A stretch of DNA of 36,212 nucleotides from assembly GCA_027311705.1 (NCBI GenBank), contig DAICYJ010000218.1, forward strand, positions 1-36,212, in the 5' to 3' direction. This DNA comes from Novosphingobium sp. GTDB lineage: Bacteria > Pseudomonadota > Alphaproteobacteria > Sphingomonadales > Sphingomonadaceae. Of this stretch, positions 22,995-32,831 are shown in pieces. A model generated the notes under the pieces. That model ran no database searches and was not told the DNA's origin. It saw only the letters and a list, made by a program, of their open reading frames with translations. The position numbers and the translations under genes were made by a program. Positions within the stretch are counted from its first letter, which is position 1. Every line of letters starts with the position of its first letter.

Positions 22995-23450
22995 TTAGTG
23001 GCGGATCTTCGAAGCGAACTCGTTGGCGCGGCGCATGGCCACTTCACCCGCTTCACGCGCGCCGGCGATGGCCAGGTCGGCCAGATCGAACGCGCGCTTC
23101 TTCGCTTCAGCGCTGCCTTCGCTGATCTTGCCGCCCACGCTGCCGCCGATGTCTTCCAGCTTGTGCACGCCGTCCTTGCTGGCATCCGCAGCCTTGGCCG
23201 CATAGGCAAGCGCCAGCTCGGTGCCCAGCGCGGCGAGCGATGACAGGCGCTTGCCCGCCTTCTTTTTCTGCGATTTGGGAATGGCCCGCGCGATCAGCGC
23301 GCCGATCAGGATGCCGCCGGCGAGCATCGCCACGGGATGTTCCTGCGCCAATGTCTTGACGGTCTTGGCGGAGTCGCCCGCTATTTCGGCGGTGCGGGCC
23401 TTGGCTGCGTCAAGGCGTTCGCGCAGGCGGGTATTGCGATCTTCGCTCAC
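22995..23450 (-). CDS. Small membrane protein, YtxH/DUF883-like
   Basis: GTG start at 23450 (VSEDRNTRLRERLDAAK...); helical then AQEHPVAMLAGGILIGALIARAIPKSQKKK transmembrane segment. Confidence 0.7.
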   Translation of the reverse strand: MSEDRNTRLRERLDAAKARTAEIAGDSAKTVKTLAQEHPVAMLAGGILIGALIARAIPKSQKKKAGKRLSSLAALGTELALAYAAKAADASKDGVHKLEDIGGSVGGKISEGSAEAKKRAFDLADLAIAGAREAGEVAMRRANEFASKIRH

Positions 23451-23467
23451 AGAAAATTCCTTCGGTT

Positions 23468-23749
23468 TCAACGGTCCAGCATGTCCTGCACCAGTTCGCC
23501 AATCGGGCGGCGGAACAGCCACCCCACCAGCGCCGCCACAGTCAGGCCGATCACCGTCTTGTTTTCGCCAGCCACATCGCGGGCGGTGTCGATGGCATCA
23601 ACGACTTCGTCGGTCGCCCGTTCCTTGATCCGCTGGCCGATCGACTTGTCGTCCAGCCCGTCGCGCAGCCGCTCCACGTCGCCGCGCACTTGCGCCCATG
23701 CTTCGGTGCGCAAGGCGCGGGCGTCGGACAGTTGCTTCGCGTCGCTCAT
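23468..23749 (-). CDS. Small tail-anchored membrane protein (DUF3618/YqjK-like, tentative)
   Basis: 93 aa; charged helical N-terminus and C-terminal hydrophobic segment GENKTVIGLTVAALVGWLFRRPIGELVQDMLDR. Confidence 0.7.
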   Translation of the reverse strand: MSDAKQLSDARALRTEAWAQVRGDVERLRDGLDDKSIGQRIKERATDEVVDAIDTARDVAGENKTVIGLTVAALVGWLFRRPIGELVQDMLDR

Positions 23750-24156
23750 GCCGCGCCATCCTTGCCAAGCAGCACGTCGCGCGCCTTACGAAACCGCGAG
23801 ACTGCGCTGAAAAAGCACAGGCCGGACAGTAGCAGCAACCCCAAGCCCACCACGGCAAGAGCGCCCCAAGCTGTCAGCAAGGGGGTAAGGGCCAGCAACA
23901 GCCCCACCACCAGCGCCACCAGCGTGAAGAACCCGAACGCCAGCGCCAGCAGCAACAGCGCCGCCACGCCCTTCGCGCGCCCCCAGCCATAGGCAATCCG
24001 CGCCTGCTGGAATGCCAGTTCGGCTTCGACGAGCGTCTGCCCGTCTTCCAGCAAGGCGCGCACGCCGTCCGTCAGCGATGGATCGCGCAGCTTTTGCGCG
24101 TCTTTCTCAGGTTTCGTCATCGCGGGTGTCGCAGTCGGTGCCGCAATGTCCGTCAA
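23746..24156 (-). CDS. Phage holin family / YqjE-like membrane protein
   Basis: 136 aa; two transmembrane helices after LRDPSLTDGVRALLEDGQTLVEAELAFQQARIAYGW; 4-bp overlaps with both neighbours. Confidence 0.8.
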   Translation of the reverse strand: MTDIAAPTATPAMTKPEKDAQKLRDPSLTDGVRALLEDGQTLVEAELAFQQARIAYGWGRAKGVAALLLLALAFGFFTLVALVVGLLLALTPLLTAWGALAVVGLGLLLLSGLCFFSAVSRFRKARDVLLGKDGAA

Positions 24157-24710
24157 GCGTCCGACGAGCCCGATCCACGGAACAGGCGGGCGAGCATGAA
24201 GCCGGTCGCGGCCGCAATGCCGATGGCCAGGGCCGGGCTCTTGCGCACGAATTCCTGCACGTCTTCTCCCAGTTCGCCCAGATCCTTCGATTCGATCTTG
24301 GCGGCCGTTTCCTGAATGCCGCGCGCTGCGCCACGCGCGTAATCGCCGTATTGCACGCCCAGCTTCTCGTCGATGGTCGTCGCGCTGCCCGAAATCGTCT
24401 TGCTCAGCGCGGTCAGCGCGTCACTGGCCTTGGCCTTGCCCTGAACTGCCAGTTCCAGGCCCTTGTCCTTGGCCGTGGCGGCATAGGCACCGGCTTGCTC
24501 GGACCAGTCGCTGGCGGCGGCGGAAACCTTGTCCTTGGCTGCGCCGGTTGCGGCAGTGGCGCGGCCCACGGCCTCGTCCTTAAGCGCTTCAGCGCCGGCC
24601 TTGGCTTCTTCGATGGCTTTGCCGAAGCGCGACTTGGCTTCGTCCAGGCCTTCGGTCGTGGTCACGCCATCGCCAGCCGTGGTGCTGCTGTCTTTGAGTG
24701 TATCGGCCAT
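24153..24710 (-). CDS. DUF883/YqjD-like tail-anchored protein
   Basis: 185 aa; long Ala/Lys/Glu amphipathic helix then VQEFVRKSPALAIGIAAATGFMLARLFRGS C-terminal TM. Confidence 0.75.
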   Translation of the reverse strand: MADTLKDSSTTAGDGVTTTEGLDEAKSRFGKAIEEAKAGAEALKDEAVGRATAATGAAKDKVSAAASDWSEQAGAYAATAKDKGLELAVQGKAKASDALTALSKTISGSATTIDEKLGVQYGDYARGAARGIQETAAKIESKDLGELGEDVQEFVRKSPALAIGIAAATGFMLARLFRGSGSSDA

Positions 24711-24869
24711 GAGTCTGTTCCTTCTGAAGCGATTCTGCTGCCGCTTGCGCGGTTGCTGCCATCATAAACGATCCGATGCCGCATGGCACAAACGAATTTG
24801 CGCATCGCAGCAGCTTCCCGCCCGTGTGCAGCCTTAACGCCGCTTGCCTGCACGGGTTCCACCCGATAG

Positions 24870-26222
<1,353 letters not shown>

Positions 26223-26232
26223 GGTCTAAGTA

Positions 26233-26346
26233 CCTCCCCGGTACGGGGAGGGGGAGCGCAGGCGGACCAAGCAAGCTGCCGGGGGCAGTTTGCCCGCCGA
26301 GCCGGGCGGCGGCAACGCGCCCGTGGCAAAGGATGGTGGAGGGACA
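26233..26346. repeat. Candidate GC-rich palindromic intergenic repeat element
   Basis: CCTCCCC-GGTAC-GGGGAGG at one end and GGTGGAGGGAC at the other, in noncoding DNA after eno; resembles interspersed palindromic repeats of related genomes. Copy number cannot be tested here. Confidence 0.4.
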
Positions 26347-26360
26347 CCCTCAGGAATAGA

Positions 26361-26390
26361 AAAGGGCCGTCCGGTGGGGCGGCCCTTTTT
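26361..26390. terminator. Rho-independent terminator downstream of eno
   Basis: AAAGGGCCG-TCCGGTGGGG-CGGCCCTTTTT. Confidence 0.85.
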
Positions 26391-26430
26391 ACGTCGCATG
26401 ATATTTCAACCAAATACGGCTTACACGCGA

Positions 26431-27978
26431 TCAGGCAGTAACGCGATCAGCGGCCGTGCGTTCGCGCATCAGCTTTATTGCTTCGTAGGATGACTCGATC
26501 GCGCCTTCCTGCCAGAATGGAATATAGCTGAGATGTTCGCCGGCAAAGAAGACCCGGCCCTCAGGCTTGCAGAGCTGGAGATAATCCGTCTTGCGCTGTT
26601 CGTCAGTCCACAGGCAGCCCACGCCTCCGCTGTACTGTGTTTCATTCCATGCCACGGTGATGGGTTTGCCGAGCAACTTTGATTTGCCCGGATGCATACG
26701 CTCGATCACGCCGCGAGAAATTGCCAGGCGTTCTTCGGGTGCCATATGCGTAAAGGCCACGGAATTTGGCCGCCCACCATACGTATAGGCGCCCATCAGG
26801 ATGCCCTTCGGGCTATTCCAGCCGCCGCTGGGATACCAGACCACGGTATTGGCTGCGTCGGTCCAGGCGAGGCCGCCGTAGATGCCTTCATCTTCCCAGA
26901 AACGCGGCGCCTCCCAAGCGACCTTTGCCGAAGGAACATAAGTGGCACCGGCGAGAGACGCCGTTTTGGCAGCGCTGAAATCGTGATCCAGTTTTGCCAC
27001 ATAGTTGGCGGGCAGCGTGCAAAGGCAATAATCGGCAGTGATCGGCGCACCGTGAACGAGCGTGACCGTTACGCCGCGATCAGACGAACGCACACCGGCC
27101 ACCGGACTGCCCAGCCTAACATGATCTCTGATCGTGCCATAAATGGCATGCGCGATCCGGTCCATTCCGCCGACCGGTTGGAACATCGGCGCTTGCTGAT
27201 CGAACGTTTCCTCGAACAGCGCTGGCGCGCCCCAGTCGCCATGCGACATCAGTTGATCGAGCGTCAGCGGATCAAATGCTTTGCCCGGTTCGTCATAACC
27301 ACCGGGAGGACGGCTATATCCTGATCGGTCGGACCCTGCGTAGCTGCCGCTTTTGGTCAACGCGCCCCAATCGGAAAGGTAGGCTCGCAACATTTCCTTG
27401 TCTTTTGAAGTCAGTTCCCGATCGAGCGCTCCACCGTCGATCGACTTGGTCAGCAGTTCGGCAATATGCCCGCGCGTGTCGTTGACCGCGCGCCGTTGCG
27501 AAACGATTTCACTGCCTGCATCCACCGGTGCGGAGCGATTGACGTTGACCATCACTTCAAGCGGTACGTTCAGTTCGCGCGCATAGTGAAAGATGCCGTG
27601 GTGCTCGGTCGGCAGACGCGCCGCGCCGGCATTCATATAAAGACCGCTGTCAAACTGGCAGATCTGGTCGTCGCGGCCATCCTGCACCACCCGGTCGCCG
27701 CGGCGGATCGACCATACCCGGCCCCCGATCCGATCGCGGGCCTCGATGATCGTAATCGCATAACCAGCCTTGATCAGCTCATGGCCCGCCGTCAATCCGG
27801 CCATGCCTGCGCCAAGAATAACCACCGATTTGCCCTTGCCCGATCCGGCCGGCAATTGCGGCACCCCGGCAAAAGCCCGCGGCATCGAAAGCAGGCCCAA
27901 CGCCTGCATCGACAAATAGGCCGCGCTATATCCGCCGGCTTTTCCCATCGCCTGAAGGAATGCGCGGCGCGAGGTCAC
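26431..27978 (-). CDS. Flavin monoamine oxidase / L-amino acid oxidase-like, Tat-exported
   Basis: 515 aa; MTSRRAFLQAMG twin-arginine signal; GxGxxG (VVILGAGMAGLTAGHELIKAGYAITIIEARDRIGGRVWS); C-terminal RVFFAGEHLSYIPFWQEGAIESSYEA. Confidence 0.92.
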   Translation of the reverse strand: MTSRRAFLQAMGKAGGYSAAYLSMQALGLLSMPRAFAGVPQLPAGSGKGKSVVILGAGMAGLTAGHELIKAGYAITIIEARDRIGGRVWSIRRGDRVVQDGRDDQICQFDSGLYMNAGAARLPTEHHGIFHYARELNVPLEVMVNVNRSAPVDAGSEIVSQRRAVNDTRGHIAELLTKSIDGGALDRELTSKDKEMLRAYLSDWGALTKSGSYAGSDRSGYSRPPGGYDEPGKAFDPLTLDQLMSHGDWGAPALFEETFDQQAPMFQPVGGMDRIAHAIYGTIRDHVRLGSPVAGVRSSDRGVTVTLVHGAPITADYCLCTLPANYVAKLDHDFSAAKTASLAGATYVPSAKVAWEAPRFWEDEGIYGGLAWTDAANTVVWYPSGGWNSPKGILMGAYTYGGRPNSVAFTHMAPEERLAISRGVIERMHPGKSKLLGKPITVAWNETQYSGGVGCLWTDEQRKTDYLQLCKPEGRVFFAGEHLSYIPFWQEGAIESSYEAIKLMRERTAADRVTA

Positions 27979-28478
27979 TTGCCCATGACCTTGGCTGCCT
28001 GGACCTCGATCTCGACAAGGAATTGGGGGGCGGCCAGCGCCGCCACTTCCACAGTCACCCGTGCCGGCTTGTTCGGCTGTGCAGGCGTGCCGAACATTTC
28101 ATTGTAAGCCTTCATCATGCCGCCAAAATCCATCCGTTTGGCGCCCGGAGGCGCAACCAGATAGACCCGCATCATCACGACATCTTGCGGACCCATGCCT
28201 TGGGCCGCCAGTGCCGCAGCAAGGCGGCCAAGCACGGAGCGCGTCTGGGTTTCTGTATCGCCAAAACGCTCTACGCTGCCCTCCGGCGCGGTCATGACCG
28301 ATTCTGCGGCGAGCGCGCCGCTAACGTAAACCACGGTCGCGCCGGGCGGAATGGTTACACTTGCCGCAATTGGCGAGGCCGCGGGACCCGCACGGGTTAT
28401 TTGTGCCATTGCAGCAGAAGTTGGCTGCAACGCCAACACGGCCAAAACGAACGATGCTGCTGCGAGCCGTACTCTCAT
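27975..28478 (-). CDS. RidA/YjgF-family protein with N-terminal signal peptide
   Basis: 167 aa; MRVRLAAASFVLAVLALQPTSAAMAQ signal; VVYVSGALA...RSVLGRLAAALAAQGMGPQDVVMMRVYL...KPARVTVEVAALAAPQFLVEIEVQA. Confidence 0.88.
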   Translation of the reverse strand: MRVRLAAASFVLAVLALQPTSAAMAQITRAGPAASPIAASVTIPPGATVVYVSGALAAESVMTAPEGSVERFGDTETQTRSVLGRLAAALAAQGMGPQDVVMMRVYLVAPPGAKRMDFGGMMKAYNEMFGTPAQPNKPARVTVEVAALAAPQFLVEIEVQAAKVMGK

Positions 28479-28604
28479 GAAGCCCCCAGATTACTAGAAA
28501 ATCGAGGGTCTCACGAAATTATGCAAATCACAATGGTGTCAGCCGGGTGGGTTTCCAGCGCGAATATCCTGCTGTCCTACACGGCGGCGCACGGCGAGGG
28601 TGGC

Positions 28605-28922
28605 TCATGCCGCCACCTTTTCCTCACGCGCAACCTCGTCCTTCGCCTGGTCGGCGATTTTCTCGGCTTTCTCGATCTCGCGCTTTTTCTTCGGGCTGAG
28701 CAGGTACTGCCACACGCCCCAGCCGTTCACCGCCAGCAGCAGCGCGTTCTGCACCACGATCGGCATGGTCCCGTTGAACAGCCCCGATGCGATCCACGCG
28801 ATCGACACCACCACGAACAGCACGAAAGCCCATCCGGTCCACCGCCGACCCCAGTCGGCGGCGATCATCGCGGCGGCGAGGATGGCACCGATGGCGCCGA
28901 ACCATTCGAGTGGACCGTTCAT
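28605..28922 (-). CDS. Hypothetical membrane protein
   Basis: 105 aa with several hydrophobic helices and a charged C-terminal tail. Confidence 0.65.
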   Translation of the reverse strand: MNGPLEWFGAIGAILAAAMIAADWGRRWTGWAFVLFVVVSIAWIASGLFNGTMPIVVQNALLLAVNGWGVWQYLLSPKKKREIEKAEKIADQAKDEVAREEKVAA

Positions 28923-29028
28923 GCGGGGGATCTCCTCCTGCCGGGATGGCAGGAGCGAGAACCCGCAGTGGCTGCACCGGTTCCGGGGCCGCCAGCTGCC
29001 TTCAGGTGCTGTTAGGTGTGCTTCGGGT

Positions 29029-29448
29029 TCAGGTGTACTTTTCGCGCAAAGCGAGCAGCGCCATGGCCGCCTTGGCCGCTTCGCCGCCCTTGTCCTTCTG
29101 CGCGGGGTCGGCGCGGACGAGGGCCTGTTCCTCGTTCTCGACCGTCAGGATGCCGTTGCCGATGGCCAGGCCGTCCATCGTTAAGGCCATAATTCCACGG
29201 GCGGATTCGCCGGCAACGATCTCGAAGTGATAAGTCTCGCCCCGGATGACAACGCCGATGGCGACATAGCCGTCGAAGTCGTTGCTTTCGTCCGCCAGCG
29301 AGATTGCGCCCGGAATCTCCAGCGCGCCCGGCACGGTGATCACCTCCACCTTGTGGCCCGCATCCTTCAGCGCAGCGCGCGCACCAGCGACAAGCATGTC
29401 GTTGAGATGGTCATAGAATCGTGCTTCGACGATCAGGAATTTTGCCAC
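29029..29448 (-). CDS. ribH: 6,7-dimethyl-8-ribityllumazine synthase
   Basis: [40 protein letters not shown]. Confidence 0.96.
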   Translation of the reverse strand: MAKFLIVEARFYDHLNDMLVAGARAALKDAGHKVEVITVPGALEIPGAISLADESNDFDGYVAIGVVIRGETYHFEIVAGESARGIMALTMDGLAIGNGILTVENEEQALVRADPAQKDKGGEAAKAAMALLALREKYT

Positions 29449-29456
29449 GTTATCAA

Positions 29457-30722
29457 TTACTCCGAAGGGATCGGCTGTTCACCGACGATATTGAGGCCAT
29501 AGCCTTCCAGCGCAACGATGTTGCGGTGCGCATTGGTCAGCAAGATCATTTCGTGCACGCCCATATCCGCCAAAATCTGCGCGCCGATGCCATAGCTGCG
29601 CAAGTCCATGTCGAGCGCCACGCCGCCGCCGCGCGCCGGATCGCTTTCAGGCGGCGCGATCAGCAGCACCATGATGCCCGCGCCGGCCTTGCCGATTTCC
29701 GCCATCGCGCGCTGCAAGGTGCGCTTGCGCAAACCGGGCTGGCCAAGAATGTCGTCGAGGACCGAGATCGTGTGTACCCGCGCCAGTGTCGGTGTGCCGT
29801 CGATCACCTGGCCCTTTTGCAGCACGAAGCTCTCCGTGCCGTCCACCTTGTTGCGATAGGTCAGCAAGCGCCAGTCGCCGCCATAGTCCGACGTGAACGG
29901 AATGTCCGCGATCTTGGTGACCAGATGATCGTGCCGGCGACGATATTCGATCAGGTCGCGGATCGTACCCATCTTCAACCCGTGCTTGCGCGCGAAGGGG
30001 ATCAGGTCGTCCATCCGGGCCATCGTCCCGTCGTCCTTCATGATCTCGCAGATCACGCCCGATGGATTGAGGCCGGCCAGCCGAGAGATATCGACCGCCG
30101 CTTCGGTATGCCCAGCGCGCACCAGCACGCCGCCATCGCGGGCGATCAGCGGGAACACGTGGCCCGGCGTCACGATGTCGTCACGCCCCTTTGCGGCATC
30201 GATCGCCACGGAGACAGTGCGGGCGCGGTCGCCCGCCGAAATGCCCGTGGTAACGCCTTCGCGCGCTTCGATCGAGACGGTGAACGCGGTTTCATGGCGC
30301 GTGCCGTTGGCGCGGCTCATCAGTTCCAGCCCCATCTGCTCGCAACGCGTGCGCGTCAGCGTCAGGCAGATCAGGCCGCGGCCGTGGGTGGCCATGAAGT
30401 TCACCGCATCGGGCGTCGCCATCTGCGCCGGGATCACCAGATCGCCTTCGTTCTCGCGGTCCTCGTCGTCGACCAGAATGAACATGCGACCATTGCGCGC
30501 CTCGTCGATGATTTCCTCGATGGGCACGAGGGCGGGGGTGTCGTCGCTATCCGCAAGGAACCGCTCCAGCTTGGCCAGCGTATCGGCCGTCGGGTTCCAG
30601 CCCGGTTCGGTCAGATCGCGCAAGGTGTTGGCATGGAGCCCCGCCGCGCGGGCGAGGCCGGAGCGGGACATTCCGCCGTCTACGACGAGACGGCGGATGC
30701 GATCGATGAGTTCACTGGACAT
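29457..30722 (-). CDS. ribB: 3,4-dihydroxy-2-butanone-4-phosphate synthase with N-terminal HTH and degenerate GTP cyclohydrolase II-like C-terminus
   Basis: 421 aa; N-term [30 protein letters not shown] (XRE-like HTH); [34 protein letters not shown] synthase; C-terminal [25 protein letters not shown] lacks GCHII cysteines. Confidence 0.93.
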   Translation of the reverse strand: MSSELIDRIRRLVVDGGMSRSGLARAAGLHANTLRDLTEPGWNPTADTLAKLERFLADSDDTPALVPIEEIIDEARNGRMFILVDDEDRENEGDLVIPAQMATPDAVNFMATHGRGLICLTLTRTRCEQMGLELMSRANGTRHETAFTVSIEAREGVTTGISAGDRARTVSVAIDAAKGRDDIVTPGHVFPLIARDGGVLVRAGHTEAAVDISRLAGLNPSGVICEIMKDDGTMARMDDLIPFARKHGLKMGTIRDLIEYRRRHDHLVTKIADIPFTSDYGGDWRLLTYRNKVDGTESFVLQKGQVIDGTPTLARVHTISVLDDILGQPGLRKRTLQRAMAEIGKAGAGIMVLLIAPPESDPARGGGVALDMDLRSYGIGAQILADMGVHEMILLTNAHRNIVALEGYGLNIVGEQPIPSE

Positions 30723-30735
30723 AAAGTCCGTTTTT

Positions 30736-30778
30736 CACATCGTGATGTGATTTGCAATATGAAAAATAACATCACGAT
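30736..30778. promoter_or_regulatory. Candidate operator pair upstream of ribB
   Basis: CACATC-GT-GATGTG palindrome at 30736-30749; ATCGTGATGT (30739-30748) exactly reverse complementary to ACATCACGAT (30769-30778). Confidence 0.6.
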
Positions 30779-30790
30779 CACATTTATCCC

Positions 30791-31975
30791 TCAGAACGCG
30801 GCAATCCCGGTAATCCCGCGTCCCAAAATCAGCGCATGAACGTCATGCGTACCCTCGTAGGTGTTCACCGTCTCGAGGTTCACCATGTGCCGGATCACAT
30901 GATATTCGCCTGAAATGCCGTTGCCGCCGTGCATGTCGCGGGATGCGCGGGCGATATCGAGCGCCTTGCCGCAATTGTTGCGCTTGATCAGGCTGATCAT
31001 TTCCGGCGCAAACGCGCCTTCGTCCATCAACCGACCGACGCGCAGGCTGGCATGCAGGCCCAGCGCAATCTCGGTCAGCATGTCTGCCAACTTCTTCTGG
31101 TAAAGCTGCGTGGCGGCCAGCGGACGGCCGAACTGGTTGCGATCCAGCCCATACTGGCGCGCGGCGGAAAGGCAGAACTCCGCCGCCCCCATCACGCCCC
31201 ACGAAATACCGTATCGCGCGCGATTCAGGCAGCCGAACGGCCCCTTCAAGCCCTGAACGTTCGGCAGCAGCGCATCATCGGGCACGAACACATCGTCCAT
31301 GTCGATCATGCCTGTAATCGACGCCCGCAGCGAAATCTTGCCCTCGATCTTCGGCGCGGAAAGGCCTTCCATGCCCTTTTCGAGGATGAAGCCCCGGATG
31401 CCACCGCCATGCGCATCGGACTTGGCCCAGATCACGAACACATCGGCGATCGGCGCGTTGCTGATCCAGGTCTTGTTGCCAGTAATCCGATAGCCGCCAT
31501 CGACCTTCACAGCGCGGGTCCGCATCCCGCCGGGATCGGAGCCGGCGTCGGGTTCGGTCAATCCGAAGCAACCGATGGTTTCTCCGCGCGCCAGCGACGG
31601 CAGATAACGCATACGCTGTTCTTCCGACCCATAAGCATAGATCGGATACATAACGAGGCTGGATTGCACCGACATCATAGAGCGGTAGCCCGAATCCACC
31701 CGCTCGATCTCCCGCGCGACCAGACCATAGGCGACGTAGGTTGCACCCGCACCGCCATAGGCTTCGGGCAGGGTCAGCCCCAGCAGGCCCTGATCGCCCA
31801 TTTCGCGGAAAATCGCAGGGTCGGTATATTCACGCGCAAAAGCATCCGCCACGCGCGGCTGCAGACGATCCTGCGCAAACGCGCGAGCCGAAGCGCCGAT
31901 CATCCGCTCATCCTCGTTCAGCACCGTGTCGAGCGCCAGCGCATCTTCCCAATCGAATCGAACCATGTCGGCCAT
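30791..31975 (-). CDS. Acyl-CoA dehydrogenase, glutaryl-CoA dehydrogenase-like
   Basis: Start at ATG 31975 ([26 protein letters not shown]); [63 protein letters not shown] typical of GCDH. Confidence 0.9.
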   Translation of the reverse strand: MADMVRFDWEDALALDTVLNEDERMIGASARAFAQDRLQPRVADAFAREYTDPAIFREMGDQGLLGLTLPEAYGGAGATYVAYGLVAREIERVDSGYRSMMSVQSSLVMYPIYAYGSEEQRMRYLPSLARGETIGCFGLTEPDAGSDPGGMRTRAVKVDGGYRITGNKTWISNAPIADVFVIWAKSDAHGGGIRGFILEKGMEGLSAPKIEGKISLRASITGMIDMDDVFVPDDALLPNVQGLKGPFGCLNRARYGISWGVMGAAEFCLSAARQYGLDRNQFGRPLAATQLYQKKLADMLTEIALGLHASLRVGRLMDEGAFAPEMISLIKRNNCGKALDIARASRDMHGGNGISGEYHVIRHMVNLETVNTYEGTHDVHALILGRGITGIAAF

Positions 31976-32211
31976 TGAACTTCTTTCCAAAACGGATGGT
32001 GCCGACACGCAAGGGTGCGGCCAATGGCAGCCTTGTTGCATATTGCACCGAGCGTTGGAAAGATCGCGAACGGGCAATCCATCCCAATCGGTACCTGTCT
32101 GGCAACGGCGCAGGGTGGGCGAACGATCAAGTGTGGACACGCGCCGCAGGTGCGCGGCATTGGAGTGCCGCACCTTGCCACCGGCGCAGGCGCCATCACC
32201 TTGGAATTGCG

Positions 32212-32565
32212 ATGAATGCTGCACCCGATCTTGCCATTCGCCTGCGCCGCGCCGAGTTCAACCGCGCGCTGCGGGATTCAGATTTGGCCGCCATCGGTCC
32301 GATTCTCGCGTCGAATGCGATTCTCATCACCGGCTCGGACAGTGCGATCATCGCCGGCCGCAAGGCGCAACTGATTGCATGGAAACGCGAATTTGCGGCG
32401 AAAGAGCCAACGGTTTACATTCGCACCCCATCGGAAATCGTGGCCTCATCCGTCGAGCCGATCGCACTGGAGCACGGGCGATGGCAAGGAATGGACCCCT
32501 CGACGCGCAAAGCCCGCGCATCCGGTCTATATACCGCCAAGTGGCGGAGCAATGGCGCAGAGTAG
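32212..32565 (+). CDS. DUF4440 / NTF2-like family protein
   Basis: Start at ATG 32212: [61 protein letters not shown]. Confidence 0.75.
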   Translation: MNAAPDLAIRLRRAEFNRALRDSDLAAIGPILASNAILITGSDSAIIAGRKAQLIAWKREFAAKEPTVYIRTPSEIVASSVEPIALEHGRWQGMDPSTRKARASGLYTAKWRSNGAE

Positions 32566-32599
32566 GTGATCGAAGCCGAGATTTACCTGACCACGGCGT

Positions 32600-32616
32600 A
32601 ACAACCCGTTTACGGG
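32600..32616 (-). terminator. Possible terminator downstream of tRNA-Thr
   Basis: Minus strand CCCG-TAAA-CGGG followed by TTGTT; short stem. Confidence 0.35.
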
Positions 32617-32650
32617 CAGAACGGCGCAAATTCCTGAAATATCTAGAAAA

Positions 32651-32726
32651 TGGTGCCGCTTAGAGGATTCGAACCTCTGACCCCATCATTACGAATGATG
32701 TGCTCTACCGACTGAGCTAAAGCGGC
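32651..32726 (-). tRNA. tRNA-Thr (anticodon CGT), CCA encoded
   Basis: Minus strand GCCGCTTTAGCTCAGTCGGTAGAGCACATCATTCGTAATGATGGGGTCAGAGGTTCGAATCCTCTAAGCGGCACCA; full cloverleaf; loop TTCGTAA. Confidence 0.96.
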
Positions 32727-32831
32727 ATGCCCTTAAGGCAGGCCGGCCGTTTAGCCATGGCCGGCCGGGAACGCAATGGCATTTTCCGACTATCTGCACG
32801 TGGTTGGCTGATCCCGTGCAAGTCGTTGTTT

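Noticed and set aside
29421-30839. 472-aa plus-strand ORF
   Set aside because: Antisense shadow of ribB with biased composition.
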